Positions 19,614 through 28,862 of a stretch of 35,750 nt of DNA are shown here, one piece after another (the stretch's first letter is position 1; every line of letters begins with the position of its first letter). Below the pieces are notes generated by a model. The model had not been told where the DNA came from and did no database searches. It worked only from the letters and a program-made list of their open reading frames with translations. A program made the position numbers and the translations under genes. The DNA comes from Anaerolineae bacterium. GTDB taxonomy: Bacteria > Chloroflexota > Anaerolineae > JAADDB01. The stretch lies in contig WFQU01000132.1 in assembly GCA_015486845.1 (NCBI GenBank), positions 1 through 35,750 of the forward strand, written 5' to 3'.

Positions 19614-20102
19614 ATGGAAAAGCCCGAACCGAGTAAATTGTTGCAATATCTGCCAGCGATTTACCAGGGAAGCGATTTCATGGGACGCTTCCTGCACATC
19701 TTTGAGGAAATCGTCGCGCCGGTGGAGGATGTCCTGGATCAGACGCATCTTTATTTCGACCCGCGCACAGCGCCGCCGTCTCTCCTGACATGGCTGGCTT
19801 CTTGGATCGATTTAGTCTTGGACGAGAACTGGCCGGAAGCACACCGCCGGGAACTGATCCGCCGGGGCGTCGAACTTTACCAGTGGCGGGGAACGAGGCG
19901 TGGTCTCTTGACCTACTTGAAAATTTACGTGGGCGTGGAGCCGGAGATTGTAGAACATTTCACTGCCGCGGATGGTGGCCCATTTCGTTTTTCCGTAGTC
20001 CTGCGAATGGAGAATAAAAAATCAGTGGCTGAGGCAAGGGTGCGTCGTATAATCGAGGCAGAAAAGCCCGCCCATACCAGTTATGACCTGCGTATCGAAT
20101 AA
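19614..20102 (+). CDS. Phage tail protein I-like baseplate protein
   Basis: LLQYLPAIYQGSDFMGRFLHIFEEIVAPVEDVLDQTHLYFDPRTAPPSLLTWLASWIDLVLDENWPEAHRRELIRRGVELYQWRGTRRGLLTYLKIYVG: typical gpI-like CIS protein. Confidence 0.9.
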   Translation: MEKPEPSKLLQYLPAIYQGSDFMGRFLHIFEEIVAPVEDVLDQTHLYFDPRTAPPSLLTWLASWIDLVLDENWPEAHRRELIRRGVELYQWRGTRRGLLTYLKIYVGVEPEIVEHFTAADGGPFRFSVVLRMENKKSVAEARVRRIIEAEKPAHTSYDLRIE

Positions 20103-20137
20103 GGTCGGAATCATTTCATTTTGTGGAGGAGAGGTCA

Positions 20138-22141
20138 ATGTCTGCGCTAATACGAGTCTTGCTTTCCCAAAAGGCAATCCAGATTAATCCAGGCGAGAAA
20201 GCTGAGGTAACCCTAACCGTCCAGAACTTCAGCGAGATCGTGGACCGCTATAAGATCACGGTGGATGGCATCGAACCGACCTGGGTAGCCATCTCCAGGG
20301 AAGAGCTTTCCCTCTTCCCAAAAGATCAAGATCAGGTGAAAATTTCGTTCTCCCTTCCAGCAGGCGCCGATGCGAAGTCAGGGCATTACGATGTGCGTGT
20401 TCAGGTACTTTCTCAGGAAAAGCCAACCGAACGCACTATAGCACCGCTGGATCTAACGGTAACAGCTCATCCGAATTTAACTATTTCGTTGCAGCCACAG
20501 AAACAGAGTGGGAGTGCGGGAGCACAATACACGGTTAAGCTGCATAATCCAGGCAATGCTGATCTGACGATCTCGTTGGAAGCCGAGGATGCGGAAGGAG
20601 GGTGCGCTTACACCATCACCCCGGCAAAAGTGCCGTTGCCGGCCGGGGGAGAAGCAAAGGCCATACTGAACCTCACGCCAAAAGTCAAACCTGGAAGAGA
20701 GCAGAAGCGCTATCATTTCACCGTTACTGCGAAAACTCAGGGAATCCCTGCTCTGGTGAAAAAAACCACGGGAGAATGGGTGCAACTTCCGACCAAGAAA
20801 TCGAAGCTACCACTGGTGGCAGCGGCCATCGCAGCCGTGCTTGTGTTGGCCATTGTGGCCTACGCGGCTACACATTTCTTGGGTAAAGCGAAAACATTAC
20901 CCGTTCTCGCATCGCCAACCGCTTTGCCGACTGTCGGCGCGACGTCGCCGGCGACAACGCCAGTTCCAGCCTTGGATCTGGCGGCCACACAGACCGTTGT
21001 GGCGCAGGCGACATTGAACAACGCCGCCACGGCAACCGCGATGGCCGAGGCGACGAAGTTAGCCAATGCCAATGCCGCGACAAAAGCGACTGCCACCGCC
21101 GTCGCTAAAATCACGATGACTGCGGCGGCTCGATCTGCGGCAACTGCCGCCGCCAAAGCAACTGCACAGAGCGATACGGACCACGATGGACTTACTTATG
21201 CCCAAGAGATCGCCAAACACACCGATCCCAATAACCCCGATACGGACGGCGACGGCTTGAAAGATGGTGTCGATCCTGACCCGCTGCACCCGCAGGATAA
21301 AACACCGCCCGCGGTGAATGTTTCGGCGGCACCAAGCAAACCCACCCGAAACGATAAGATCACTTTCAAGGCGACGGCAAGCGATAATAAGGCAGTTACC
21401 AAAATTGAATTGTTTGTCGATGCATCCAAAGTAAAAACATGTCCTGCTTCGCCCTGCACGTATATTGGCGGGCCATATCCCGAGCAAAGTAGTGTTACCT
21501 ACTCGGCTACGGCTTGGGACAAAGCAGGCAACCATGCGACCTCGGGTGACAAGAAAGTGAACCTGACGTCCGTTGTTATGTACGATTTCGTCGCTAACGC
21601 CAGCCACGCCCACTGGCGAAGCGGCGCCGGAATACTGCCTTTCAATGGCAGCACTTCGGACAACAAAGGATTTGTGAAGTTGCTGACCAACGTAACCCTC
21701 GAGAACAATACCAAATACAAGCAAGTGCTGGAGACGCATCCACAATGGGTCAACAACGGCTATTTGCAAGGACAGTATGCCATGTCCCACTACACGATCA
21801 AAAAGGACGATTACTTTTACGCCTGGGTGGGCTTCTTGAAAAACGCGACGGATGGGAATGTCCATTTCCAGGTTTATGTCATACCCGCAGGGTCAGACTT
21901 CAAGCTGATAGCGGATGTTATTGATACATACGATGGCAAACTCAAAGAAATCAAAGTACCCTTATCAGCCTGGCGAGGCAAGCAAGTAACCGCTTTCTAC
22001 TTACGGGTAAACGCTGGCGCTTCGTCGTCTCAGGATTGGGCTGTGTGGTCCAGCGCTGTGATATATCGAGGGGCACCACCTTTGTTCCTCATTCCGTTGA
22101 AACCAATCATCGTCTATCCGGTGCCAACAAAGTCACCGTAA
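20138..22141 (+). CDS. CIS-associated single-pass membrane protein (N-terminal Ig-like domains, TM, Ala/Thr linker, TSP3-like Ca-binding repeat, C-terminal Ig and beta-sandwich-like region)
   Basis: No N-terminal signal peptide; internal TM KKSKLPLVAAAIAAVLVLAIVAYAATHFLGKAK; DTDHDGLTYAQEIAKHTDPNNPDTDGDGLKDGVDPDP; last gene of the + strand CIS series. ATG at 20138 preceded by GGAGGAGAGG. Confidence 0.8.
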   Translation: MSALIRVLLSQKAIQINPGEKAEVTLTVQNFSEIVDRYKITVDGIEPTWVAISREELSLFPKDQDQVKISFSLPAGADAKSGHYDVRVQVLSQEKPTERTIAPLDLTVTAHPNLTISLQPQKQSGSAGAQYTVKLHNPGNADLTISLEAEDAEGGCAYTITPAKVPLPAGGEAKAILNLTPKVKPGREQKRYHFTVTAKTQGIPALVKKTTGEWVQLPTKKSKLPLVAAAIAAVLVLAIVAYAATHFLGKAKTLPVLASPTALPTVGATSPATTPVPALDLAATQTVVAQATLNNAATATAMAEATKLANANAATKATATAVAKITMTAAARSAATAAAKATAQSDTDHDGLTYAQEIAKHTDPNNPDTDGDGLKDGVDPDPLHPQDKTPPAVNVSAAPSKPTRNDKITFKATASDNKAVTKIELFVDASKVKTCPASPCTYIGGPYPEQSSVTYSATAWDKAGNHATSGDKKVNLTSVVMYDFVANASHAHWRSGAGILPFNGSTSDNKGFVKLLTNVTLENNTKYKQVLETHPQWVNNGYLQGQYAMSHYTIKKDDYFYAWVGFLKNATDGNVHFQVYVIPAGSDFKLIADVIDTYDGKLKEIKVPLSAWRGKQVTAFYLRVNAGASSSQDWAVWSSAVIYRGAPPLFLIPLKPIIVYPVPTKSP

Positions 22142-22167
22142 GTCCGTTATGACAAACGAACAGCAGA

Positions 22168-22221
22168 ATGAAACGAATAGATAGGGCGGAATAGACTTAT
22201 TCCTTTTCTCATTCGTTTCAT
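22168..22221. repeat. ATGAAACGAAT...ATTCGTTTCAT inverted repeat downstream of the last CIS gene
   Basis: 11-bp perfect outer stem with inner GGAATA-GACT-TATTCC stem. Confidence 0.65.
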
Positions 22222-22326
22222 CCCCTGATCTGCCATGAATTGTGAACGTTTGGGACGATCACTTGAACCCCAACGTGGTCGCCCCAGACGTACAAGTTAC
22301 AGTTCCGAACACAACGCCTCGGGCAA

Positions 22327-23472
22327 CTATGACGAAAAATAAATGAGCGGCAAGTACAACGCTTTCTCTCGGAAGATTCCTTTAATCCACTGCACGATCA
22401 ACTGAGTTGGCTGTTCGTCGGGATGCGCGATGGCTTCCATCTCCGAGTAATGGCCATAGCCGGGGAGATAGCTGATTGTCACATTATCCCCTACTGATTC
22501 CAGCAGATTGTCGAACTGGAGGGCCTGTGCCGTCAGGTTGAGTAGGTCGTTTTCGGAGTACAACAGGTAAAAGGGAGACAACACTGTCCCGGAAACAGGG
22601 TAAGTAGCCGGCGATGCCTCTGCCAGCAGGTCATAGTTACTAAACCCACCCTGAAATGTCTGGCTCACCACGTCGCCCCAAAAGACATGGTTGAAACTAT
22701 TCAGATCATAAGCGCCGCTCATGCTAACCACGCCCTCCACCTTAGGCCGCAAAGAAGTCTCGTAATCATCACTGGCAGCCAGCAACGACACTAAGTGCCC
22801 TCCTGCAGAGTGACCGAATAGCACGACCTCGTTAGGATTCCCGCCGTTCCCGCCGATGTGATGCAGCACCCACTGGAAAGCACTGGCAACATCGTTGATA
22901 TCATCGGGATACCAAGCCGATTTAGTGCGCAGGCTCTCATTCTCCGGCAGACCACAAGTAGCCCGATCCGGACAGTACTGGTCGGCGATAAAGACCTGAT
23001 CGGAAGTCAAGCGGTAGTCTATTACCACCGTGACCCAGCCTTGCTCGCCGGTGAACGGGCGCGCTACGAACTGGTACCAATCTTTATAGCCGTCGGTCCA
23101 TCCACCGCCGTGGACGAAGAACACGACCGGGCGGTGGTCGAGCAACTTTTGACCATCATACGGTCGATACACGCTCAAGGAGCGTATTTCATACCCTTCT
23201 TTATCCGAGTAGACCTTACTGCCGTCATCGGCACGCATATCAGTGACGGTGAAAGGGGCCATGCCGTAGACAAAATCCTTTTGGTAAATCGTGTAAGTGG
23301 CAGTCATCCCAACGACCGGTTTCCCCCAATTTGCTGGCGCCGGTTCGTTTGCAAACGAGGCAGAAGAAGCCGGCACGGTATCACACATCAGAGAGAAAGC
23401 GGCTACAATGGCAATAGTTGCTATCACCAAGACATTGGCTATACGGCGGACCCACGGATTACACTGTTTCAT
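22327..23472 (-). CDS. Secreted alpha/beta hydrolase (carboxylesterase/BD-FAE-like)
   Basis: Signal-anchor-like N-terminus RRIANVLVIATIAIVAAFSLMC; oxyanion FFVHGGGWTDG; nucleophile elbow FGHSAGGHLVSLLA; late GYGHYSEMEA. Confidence 0.9.
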   Translation of the reverse strand: MKQCNPWVRRIANVLVIATIAIVAAFSLMCDTVPASSASFANEPAPANWGKPVVGMTATYTIYQKDFVYGMAPFTVTDMRADDGSKVYSDKEGYEIRSLSVYRPYDGQKLLDHRPVVFFVHGGGWTDGYKDWYQFVARPFTGEQGWVTVVIDYRLTSDQVFIADQYCPDRATCGLPENESLRTKSAWYPDDINDVASAFQWVLHHIGGNGGNPNEVVLFGHSAGGHLVSLLAASDDYETSLRPKVEGVVSMSGAYDLNSFNHVFWGDVVSQTFQGGFSNYDLLAEASPATYPVSGTVLSPFYLLYSENDLLNLTAQALQFDNLLESVGDNVTISYLPGYGHYSEMEAIAHPDEQPTQLIVQWIKGIFREKALYLPLIYFSS

Positions 23473-23511
23473 TGGTCAACTCCATTGGTTATTGGCAAGA
23501 TTGCCACTACG

Positions 23512-24648
23512 TTATGGCCCAACTACGGGCAGGCACATACGACTCATAGGCACACGTTGAGCCAGCACTGCTGCCGAGACTTTGTCTGCCCAGGCTCGCC
23601 GTTCGCCGGGATGTTCGAAATCCCAGCTATGGACAAAAATGTGCATTGTCTCGCTTAGGGTGGGAGAACCTTCGATGGCCGTCAGGGGGGTGCTCATGCT
23701 AATGGGGTAATATTTTCCCTCTTCCGCCGTGCTCCGGGCGGTTAGTTCTGCGTAGATATGCTGAATCGCGGCGTCCGTGCGCAAGGAATCAGTGTAAGTG
23801 TAGAATTCCCGCCCGTGGACATCGTCGGCCTGCGGATCGAGCGGATTGTAATCACAGGCAGGGTATCCGGAAAGCGTGTGGGTAGCCCAGGGCATCCCCA
23901 AACTGTCCATAAGGGCGATGCAATCTCTGTGGGAGTAGTAGTCCGCCAGGGAATGGATATAGGTGGCAAACGCCTCTAACGATCCGGCTTGTAGGCTCGT
24001 GGTTATCTCCGCCGTGCGGGTGTAACGGCAGGATGCCTGAATGACGCTGAATTCCCCCGGGCCGCCCCAGGCATAGGCTTCGTAGGCCACCAGTTTATCC
24101 GTCAATCCCCATGCCCAGTCGTGAATAGCGCCAATTTCCCGGGCGTTGTTGTGAGGGAAATGGAAATATGGGGAGTAGGGACCGAATCTGGAAGTCACGC
24201 ATCGGTTTGGATCTTTAACGCTATTCCACATCGGCCAAATGAGATGGCGATGAGGCTTGAACCCGCACACCTGATCTGGATCTGGCGCCGGATAGAACGC
24301 TCCGCCAATGCAATTGGTGTAGGAAATTGTATCCCCCGGCCCAATTTCCTCGGAATCAACCAACTGATCCCAGATTTGTAGCTTGATGCTATCGCTGATG
24401 GAGAAACCAGCGGCGAGGGCCAGGGCATAAGTCAGATCATCGTGGATAGTACTCACTTCTTCCCAGTCCTCACCTGTCTGTCCCGTGTATGGATCACGGA
24501 AATGCAGCGGTTCCTCGGCAAAGGCCCACGCCAGCGAGGCCATGGCTATAAGCGAAACGATAATGGCGAGGGCGAAAGATACGTAAAAGGTAGTGCGCTT
24601 GCGGGACAAGATACGGTGGTAAGCGACGGCGATCGGAGCAAACTTCAT
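23512..24648 (-). CDS. Exported zinc-PLC/nuclease-like protein (HxxxDxxxH), function unknown
   Basis: Start ATG at 24648 with AAGGAGGCTTTGAG upstream (longer ORF to 24858 looks spurious); TM/signal region TTFYVSFALAIIVSLIAMASLAWAFAEE; HDDLTYALALAAGFS and HSLADYYSHRDC motifs. Confidence 0.65.
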   Translation of the reverse strand: MKFAPIAVAYHRILSRKRTTFYVSFALAIIVSLIAMASLAWAFAEEPLHFRDPYTGQTGEDWEEVSTIHDDLTYALALAAGFSISDSIKLQIWDQLVDSEEIGPGDTISYTNCIGGAFYPAPDPDQVCGFKPHRHLIWPMWNSVKDPNRCVTSRFGPYSPYFHFPHNNAREIGAIHDWAWGLTDKLVAYEAYAWGGPGEFSVIQASCRYTRTAEITTSLQAGSLEAFATYIHSLADYYSHRDCIALMDSLGMPWATHTLSGYPACDYNPLDPQADDVHGREFYTYTDSLRTDAAIQHIYAELTARSTAEEGKYYPISMSTPLTAIEGSPTLSETMHIFVHSWDFEHPGERRAWADKVSAAVLAQRVPMSRMCLPVVGP

Positions 24649-25239
24649 CTCAAAGCCTCCTTCAAGGTACTTATGAGGGCCGGCACCTTGCCGGCAACGA
24701 GAACAGAGAGCGGCCATCCTTTCAAGGCCGATCACAAAATAGTGTTCTCCAAGCCTATTATGGAAAGCCCACAAATCTTCTGTACTTATTCTTATAGTGA
24801 GAACCTGAAAATGTGAGACATTGGTCTCATACCGGCCAGCATCCTTCTGGCTGCGCACTACTTGGCGAGGTTTCTTCTCAATGACATTCTTTTTATTACC
24901 AACATTTTATACTATCATTACATCATTTGATAAGCCAGCACTTCTAAATCCAATACGGAAACACCATGGCACAAATAGGGCCATTATTTTATGGGTAGGC
25001 CTCCGCCAGGATTAACATCAGGGCTGCGGAACATGGCGTATCGCGTATCGTCAGGCAGGATATGCCACTTTTTAGCTGGATGGCTTCCAACTCCGGCGGC
25101 CTGCAATGAGAAACCATGCTTCAGGTATGCTAAACCGTAGTGGAATCATATTCGGGGATCAAACAGCAGGAACAAGCACGCGTGGAGACCAGTCTTTGTG
25201 TTGTCCCCACGCGCCGAGTAAAGGATATTGTTTATGTGA

Positions 25240-28200
25240 TTAATGCAACACAGCCGGCATGAAAATCTGTATCGCGGCATGTGCCGGCACATCGACACTC
25301 ACCGGCCCCACAATGACACCGCCGGGTTCAACCACGAGGCGGTAAGAATGATGGCCGGCCGGCACTTTCTCATCGCGGAATTGGTAATTGTTGGCTCCCA
25401 TGCCAACCGCCGCCACCCGGCCCACTTGCACCCAATCGGAATCGGCTTGCCGCCAAATAGCGAATGCATCGATGCCGTCTTCATCCACCGTCGCCCACCG
25501 CAACAATACTGCATCATCCGCAACAGCTTGAGCGGAGAAAGCGGTCACATATATGCCGGTTGGCGAAATGAAACCGAAATTGCGGCTCAAATCGTTGTCC
25601 CCGGCGCTGATAGAGAATGTCTGCGGCGAAGGCGTCGTGCGCACCATGCCCGATACTGGCCCGACCGCGATGGCGTACTGTCCCGGCGGTAAATTCTGGA
25701 AGAGATAATCGCCGTTGTTAGCCGTCGTTTGCGTGTAAACCAGACTGCGAACTGTGTCCGTCAGCGTGATGGTCACATTGTTGATGCCCACCGTCTCGCC
25801 GGGATCGGCGACCTGATTGGCGTTGCTGTCCACAAAGACGTAGTCACCAATGGTGACCGGTTGAGCGTATCCGAAATCTGCATCGTTATAATCATCACCC
25901 GGATTCACCGAGACCAGCAAAGGCGAATTATCCGTAGTGGACACCAAACCGGACGGCAAAGTGGTCGTGACCACTTCGACCCAGTAGCTGCCTGCCTGCA
26001 AATGGGTGAAATCGTAATCCCCATCGCCGGATGCGGTCGTGGTGGCCGTCAACGCATCGCCCCCGTTGAAAATCCCATCGCCATCGTCCAGGTACAACCG
26101 TACAGTTGCGCCGTTGATGCCTATTTCCGAACCATCTTGGGCCATGTCGCCATTACTATCCAGCCAGACCCGGTCACCGATAGAAGCAGGCTCGGCAATA
26201 GCGGTAGTAGCGCTATCATTAGGCGTTCCTTGCCCTGGATAAGATCCGCCCTGATAATCGTGCACTGTGGCTGTATTGACGCAATTGGCGCTGGCCGCGA
26301 TGGCCTGCATCGGCACCGTGATGGTAAATGTTTCGCCAGGCCCCAAATGACGGCCAAACGAGAGTACCAGGTCAGTCCAGTTGATGTCGCCGCCGCTCTC
26401 TGTTTGCTCCGCCGGGTTAGCAGACTTCGGCTGGTAGTTCAGGCAACTGGTGTCGTAGCTATCCAGGAGCGGCAAGATAGTGATGGTGAGCGTGCCGGTA
26501 TTGGTGATCCGGATCGTGTAAGTGATCCAATCGCCGACTAAGACCGGCGTATAGCTCGGCGCCGTGATGCTCTTGTCCACAGCTACGATGGGCGGATGCA
26601 CATAGCCGAAATCAGCATCGAAGTAGTGCTCGGCGCTGGCCAACGTCTTGTCCAGCGGCTCATTCCCCGTAGTCAAGACGTAGTCGGCCGGCAATGTGCT
26701 TTCATCCACATCGACGCGATACTGCCCGGCCGGCAAATCCCGGAACAGGTAATTGCCGTTACTGTCCGTGGTTTGATCCGGGTAAGCGACATCATCGCCG
26801 GTGCCGAATGTCCCATCCGGGCCCGCTTCAGTCAAATGCAAAACCACACCGGCCAATCCGGTTTCACCGCTGCCCTGCACGCCATCGCCATTCAGGCCGT
26901 GCCACACCGTGTCGCCAATTTGGCCGTTGTTGACCGGCGTGCCTTCGGTGGCGCTGTTATTCGCCGGCGTCGGATCGCTGCCATGCGTGCCGTCATCCGC
27001 CGCCGAAGCATTGTTGGTCACATTATCCACGCCTTCCGGCAGCGGATCGTCCGCGGCCACAGCAAATTGCCACGTATTGCCGTCATTGGCTGCCAGCGCG
27101 CCCACGGCCATGGAGCAAATCGTTCCGGCCGGCGCACCGTCGGCACAGCTCCAGCCGCTGCTGCTGGCCGCGGCCACGAAACGGGTATGAATCGGCACAG
27201 TCTCCGTAATCACAACGCCGTCTGCGTCGTGCTGGCCAACGTTGTTCAGCGTCAGTGTGTAAATAATGGTCTGGCCGGGCACCGCCGTGATATCGCCGTC
27301 GCTTTTCTGCAGGACCAGATCCGGCTTCACCACAGTCAGTGTGTCTTGCGCCGATACATTCGGCTCAGCCCGTTCATCGCTATTGGCGCCGGGCAAAGTC
27401 GTGTCCTGCGTTACCGTCGCCGTGTTCGTCAGCGTTTCGCCGGCCGTGACATTATCCGTGAGCGTCGCCTGAAAAGTGAAAACGCGGCTCTCCCCGGCCG
27501 GGATGTCGCCGCCAGTATAGCGCACAATGGTGTTCGGCGAAGAAGCTTGCGTGCTAAAGGTGAACCCGGCCGGCGTGCTCCCCTCAGTGATGCCGGAGAA
27601 ATCGTTGTCCGCCAGCGGATCTTCCACGATGACGTCGTAAGCCGTAGCCGAGCCGTTGTTGGTCACTGTCAATGTGATGACGACGGTGTCGTTAGGCGCG
27701 GCGGAATGCGGCGTCCAGGTTTTCGTGATGGCTAACTGGGGCTCAACGATTTCCACGTTCGCCGAAGCGCTGGTTGTACCGGTGCCGTAATCCACCTGGG
27801 CATTGTTCGTCAGACTGTCGCCGCCGCTGTTGTCCGCCACATCGTTGACCAACGCGACTATTTCCACGATGATCCGGTCGTTATCATCGACAACGCCGTC
27901 CGGCGCATTGGTCAGTGTGCCAAAATCGCATTCCACCTGGTCATCGAGTCCATCGGAATTGCTGTCGCTAACTGTTCCCGCACTGCCAACCGCGAGGTTA
28001 CTGCCGGAGATATTGCTGCCGATGGCGACCACTCGCGAACTCACGACGCTCAGTTTGCCCGGCGTCAGCGGCAGGTTGTCGGTGATGGTGATGGGCATGC
28101 TACCTTCCGGCAATGTGGTGGTCAGCCAAAAAGTGACTTGCTCGCCGATGGCCAAATCGGTCACCGTGGGATCGTACTGGCCACTGCCGGTATCGGCTAA

Positions 28201-28539
28201 CGAAGTCGTGACCACACTCTTGGCGAACTGCACCGTGTTGACGGTCACTGCGGCACTATCATTGGCAGCGTAGTCGTTCAGCGCCCCCCCAGCGCCGTCG
28301 GCACCGTTGACCGGGAAGATCAAATCCACAAAGGGGCCGTAACCGGGGTCTGTGCCCGACGTATTATCGAAAGTGACGGTGAAATCGAAGTTTTCGCCGA
28401 TGAAATTCTCGCTTGGCACGTCCAATGTCGCCGTTGGTATGCCATCCGCTCGTGCCGTGCCCGGCGTCAGCGTCCAAAATCCAGCAATCGCGAATAGAAC
28501 AAGTACAAACGTTACGAATTTCCAGTGCCAGTTTTGAAT
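25240..28539 (-). CDS. Large secreted surface protein with DUF11-like and SdrD B-like repeats
   Basis: Repeated IGDxVWxDxNGDGxQ...ETGxxGVxVxL SdrD B-like units and DUF11-like ITNTGTLTITI/VTNNGSATAYDVIVEDPL units. ORF track starts at TTG 28425, but in-frame upstream sequence encodes a signal peptide (…NWHWKFVTFVLVLFAIAGFWTLTPGTARADG), so the start is placed tentatively at ATT 28539. Confidence 0.8.
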   Translation of the reverse strand: MQNWHWKFVTFVLVLFAIAGFWTLTPGTARADGIPTATLDVPSENFIGENFDFTVTFDNTSGTDPGYGPFVDLIFPVNGADGAGGALNDYAANDSAAVTVNTVQFAKSVVTTSLADTGSGQYDPTVTDLAIGEQVTFWLTTTLPEGSMPITITDNLPLTPGKLSVVSSRVVAIGSNISGSNLAVGSAGTVSDSNSDGLDDQVECDFGTLTNAPDGVVDDNDRIIVEIVALVNDVADNSGGDSLTNNAQVDYGTGTTSASANVEIVEPQLAITKTWTPHSAAPNDTVVITLTVTNNGSATAYDVIVEDPLADNDFSGITEGSTPAGFTFSTQASSPNTIVRYTGGDIPAGESRVFTFQATLTDNVTAGETLTNTATVTQDTTLPGANSDERAEPNVSAQDTLTVVKPDLVLQKSDGDITAVPGQTIIYTLTLNNVGQHDADGVVITETVPIHTRFVAAASSSGWSCADGAPAGTICSMAVGALAANDGNTWQFAVAADDPLPEGVDNVTNNASAADDGTHGSDPTPANNSATEGTPVNNGQIGDTVWHGLNGDGVQGSGETGLAGVVLHLTEAGPDGTFGTGDDVAYPDQTTDSNGNYLFRDLPAGQYRVDVDESTLPADYVLTTGNEPLDKTLASAEHYFDADFGYVHPPIVAVDKSITAPSYTPVLVGDWITYTIRITNTGTLTITILPLLDSYDTSCLNYQPKSANPAEQTESGGDINWTDLVLSFGRHLGPGETFTITVPMQAIAASANCVNTATVHDYQGGSYPGQGTPNDSATTAIAEPASIGDRVWLDSNGDMAQDGSEIGINGATVRLYLDDGDGIFNGGDALTATTTASGDGDYDFTHLQAGSYWVEVVTTTLPSGLVSTTDNSPLLVSVNPGDDYNDADFGYAQPVTIGDYVFVDSNANQVADPGETVGINNVTITLTDTVRSLVYTQTTANNGDYLFQNLPPGQYAIAVGPVSGMVRTTPSPQTFSISAGDNDLSRNFGFISPTGIYVTAFSAQAVADDAVLLRWATVDEDGIDAFAIWRQADSDWVQVGRVAAVGMGANNYQFRDEKVPAGHHSYRLVVEPGGVIVGPVSVDVPAHAAIQIFMPAVLH

Positions 28540-28619
28540 TTTTGCTCTCTCTTGAAAATAGCCCCCCGGCCCCCAATTCTGGGGGTGTGTTGCGCCCTGA
28601 AAAATAGAACGCTGATCAA

Positions 28620-28860
28620 CGCCGATCTCAAAATCAATTGACGCACCGGCATCGAGGCTTTAGCCGGTGGTAGATCCACCAACCCACCTAAAGGCTTGAC
28701 ACCAGCCACCCCATGCCCGGGGCTAAAAGCCGCCGGGCTACGTCAAGCCTAAGCCCGCTGAAGCGGGCTGCCTCACCACAGCCCCCTTCAGCGGGCGTTT
28801 TCAGCCGCTGTGGTGTGCCTGTCTGCGTGCCCGCACAGGCAGCCCGCAGGCTCATGTCAA
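28620..28860. repeat. Cluster of GC-rich palindromic repeats
   Basis: AGCCCGCT-GA-AGCGGGCT (28752-28769), CACCACAG...CTGTGGTG (28774-28815), GCCTGT...GCACAGGC type hairpins. Confidence 0.65.
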
Positions 28861-28862
28861 TT

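Noticed and set aside
3871-22141. Ordinary prophage
   Set aside because: No capsid, portal, terminase, lysis or integrase genes; presence of CIS-type ATPase, DUF4255, DUF4157 and LysM adaptor indicates an injection system.
22858-23658. 266-aa + strand ORF
   Set aside because: Antisense to the well-supported alpha/beta hydrolase; no motifs.
23512-24858. Longer 448-aa start for the HxxxDxxxH protein
   Set aside because: ATG at 24648 has a good SD (AAGGAGGCTTTGAG) and places the hydrophobic export segment near the N-terminus.
26596-27735. 379-aa + strand ORF opposite the surface protein
   Set aside because: Antisense shadow of a GC-rich repeat protein; composition lacks any recognisable domain and the minus strand carries clear DUF11/SdrD-like repeats.
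28620-28860. CRISPR array
   Set aside because: Palindromic repeats are irregular in length and spacing with no uniform direct repeats/spacers.
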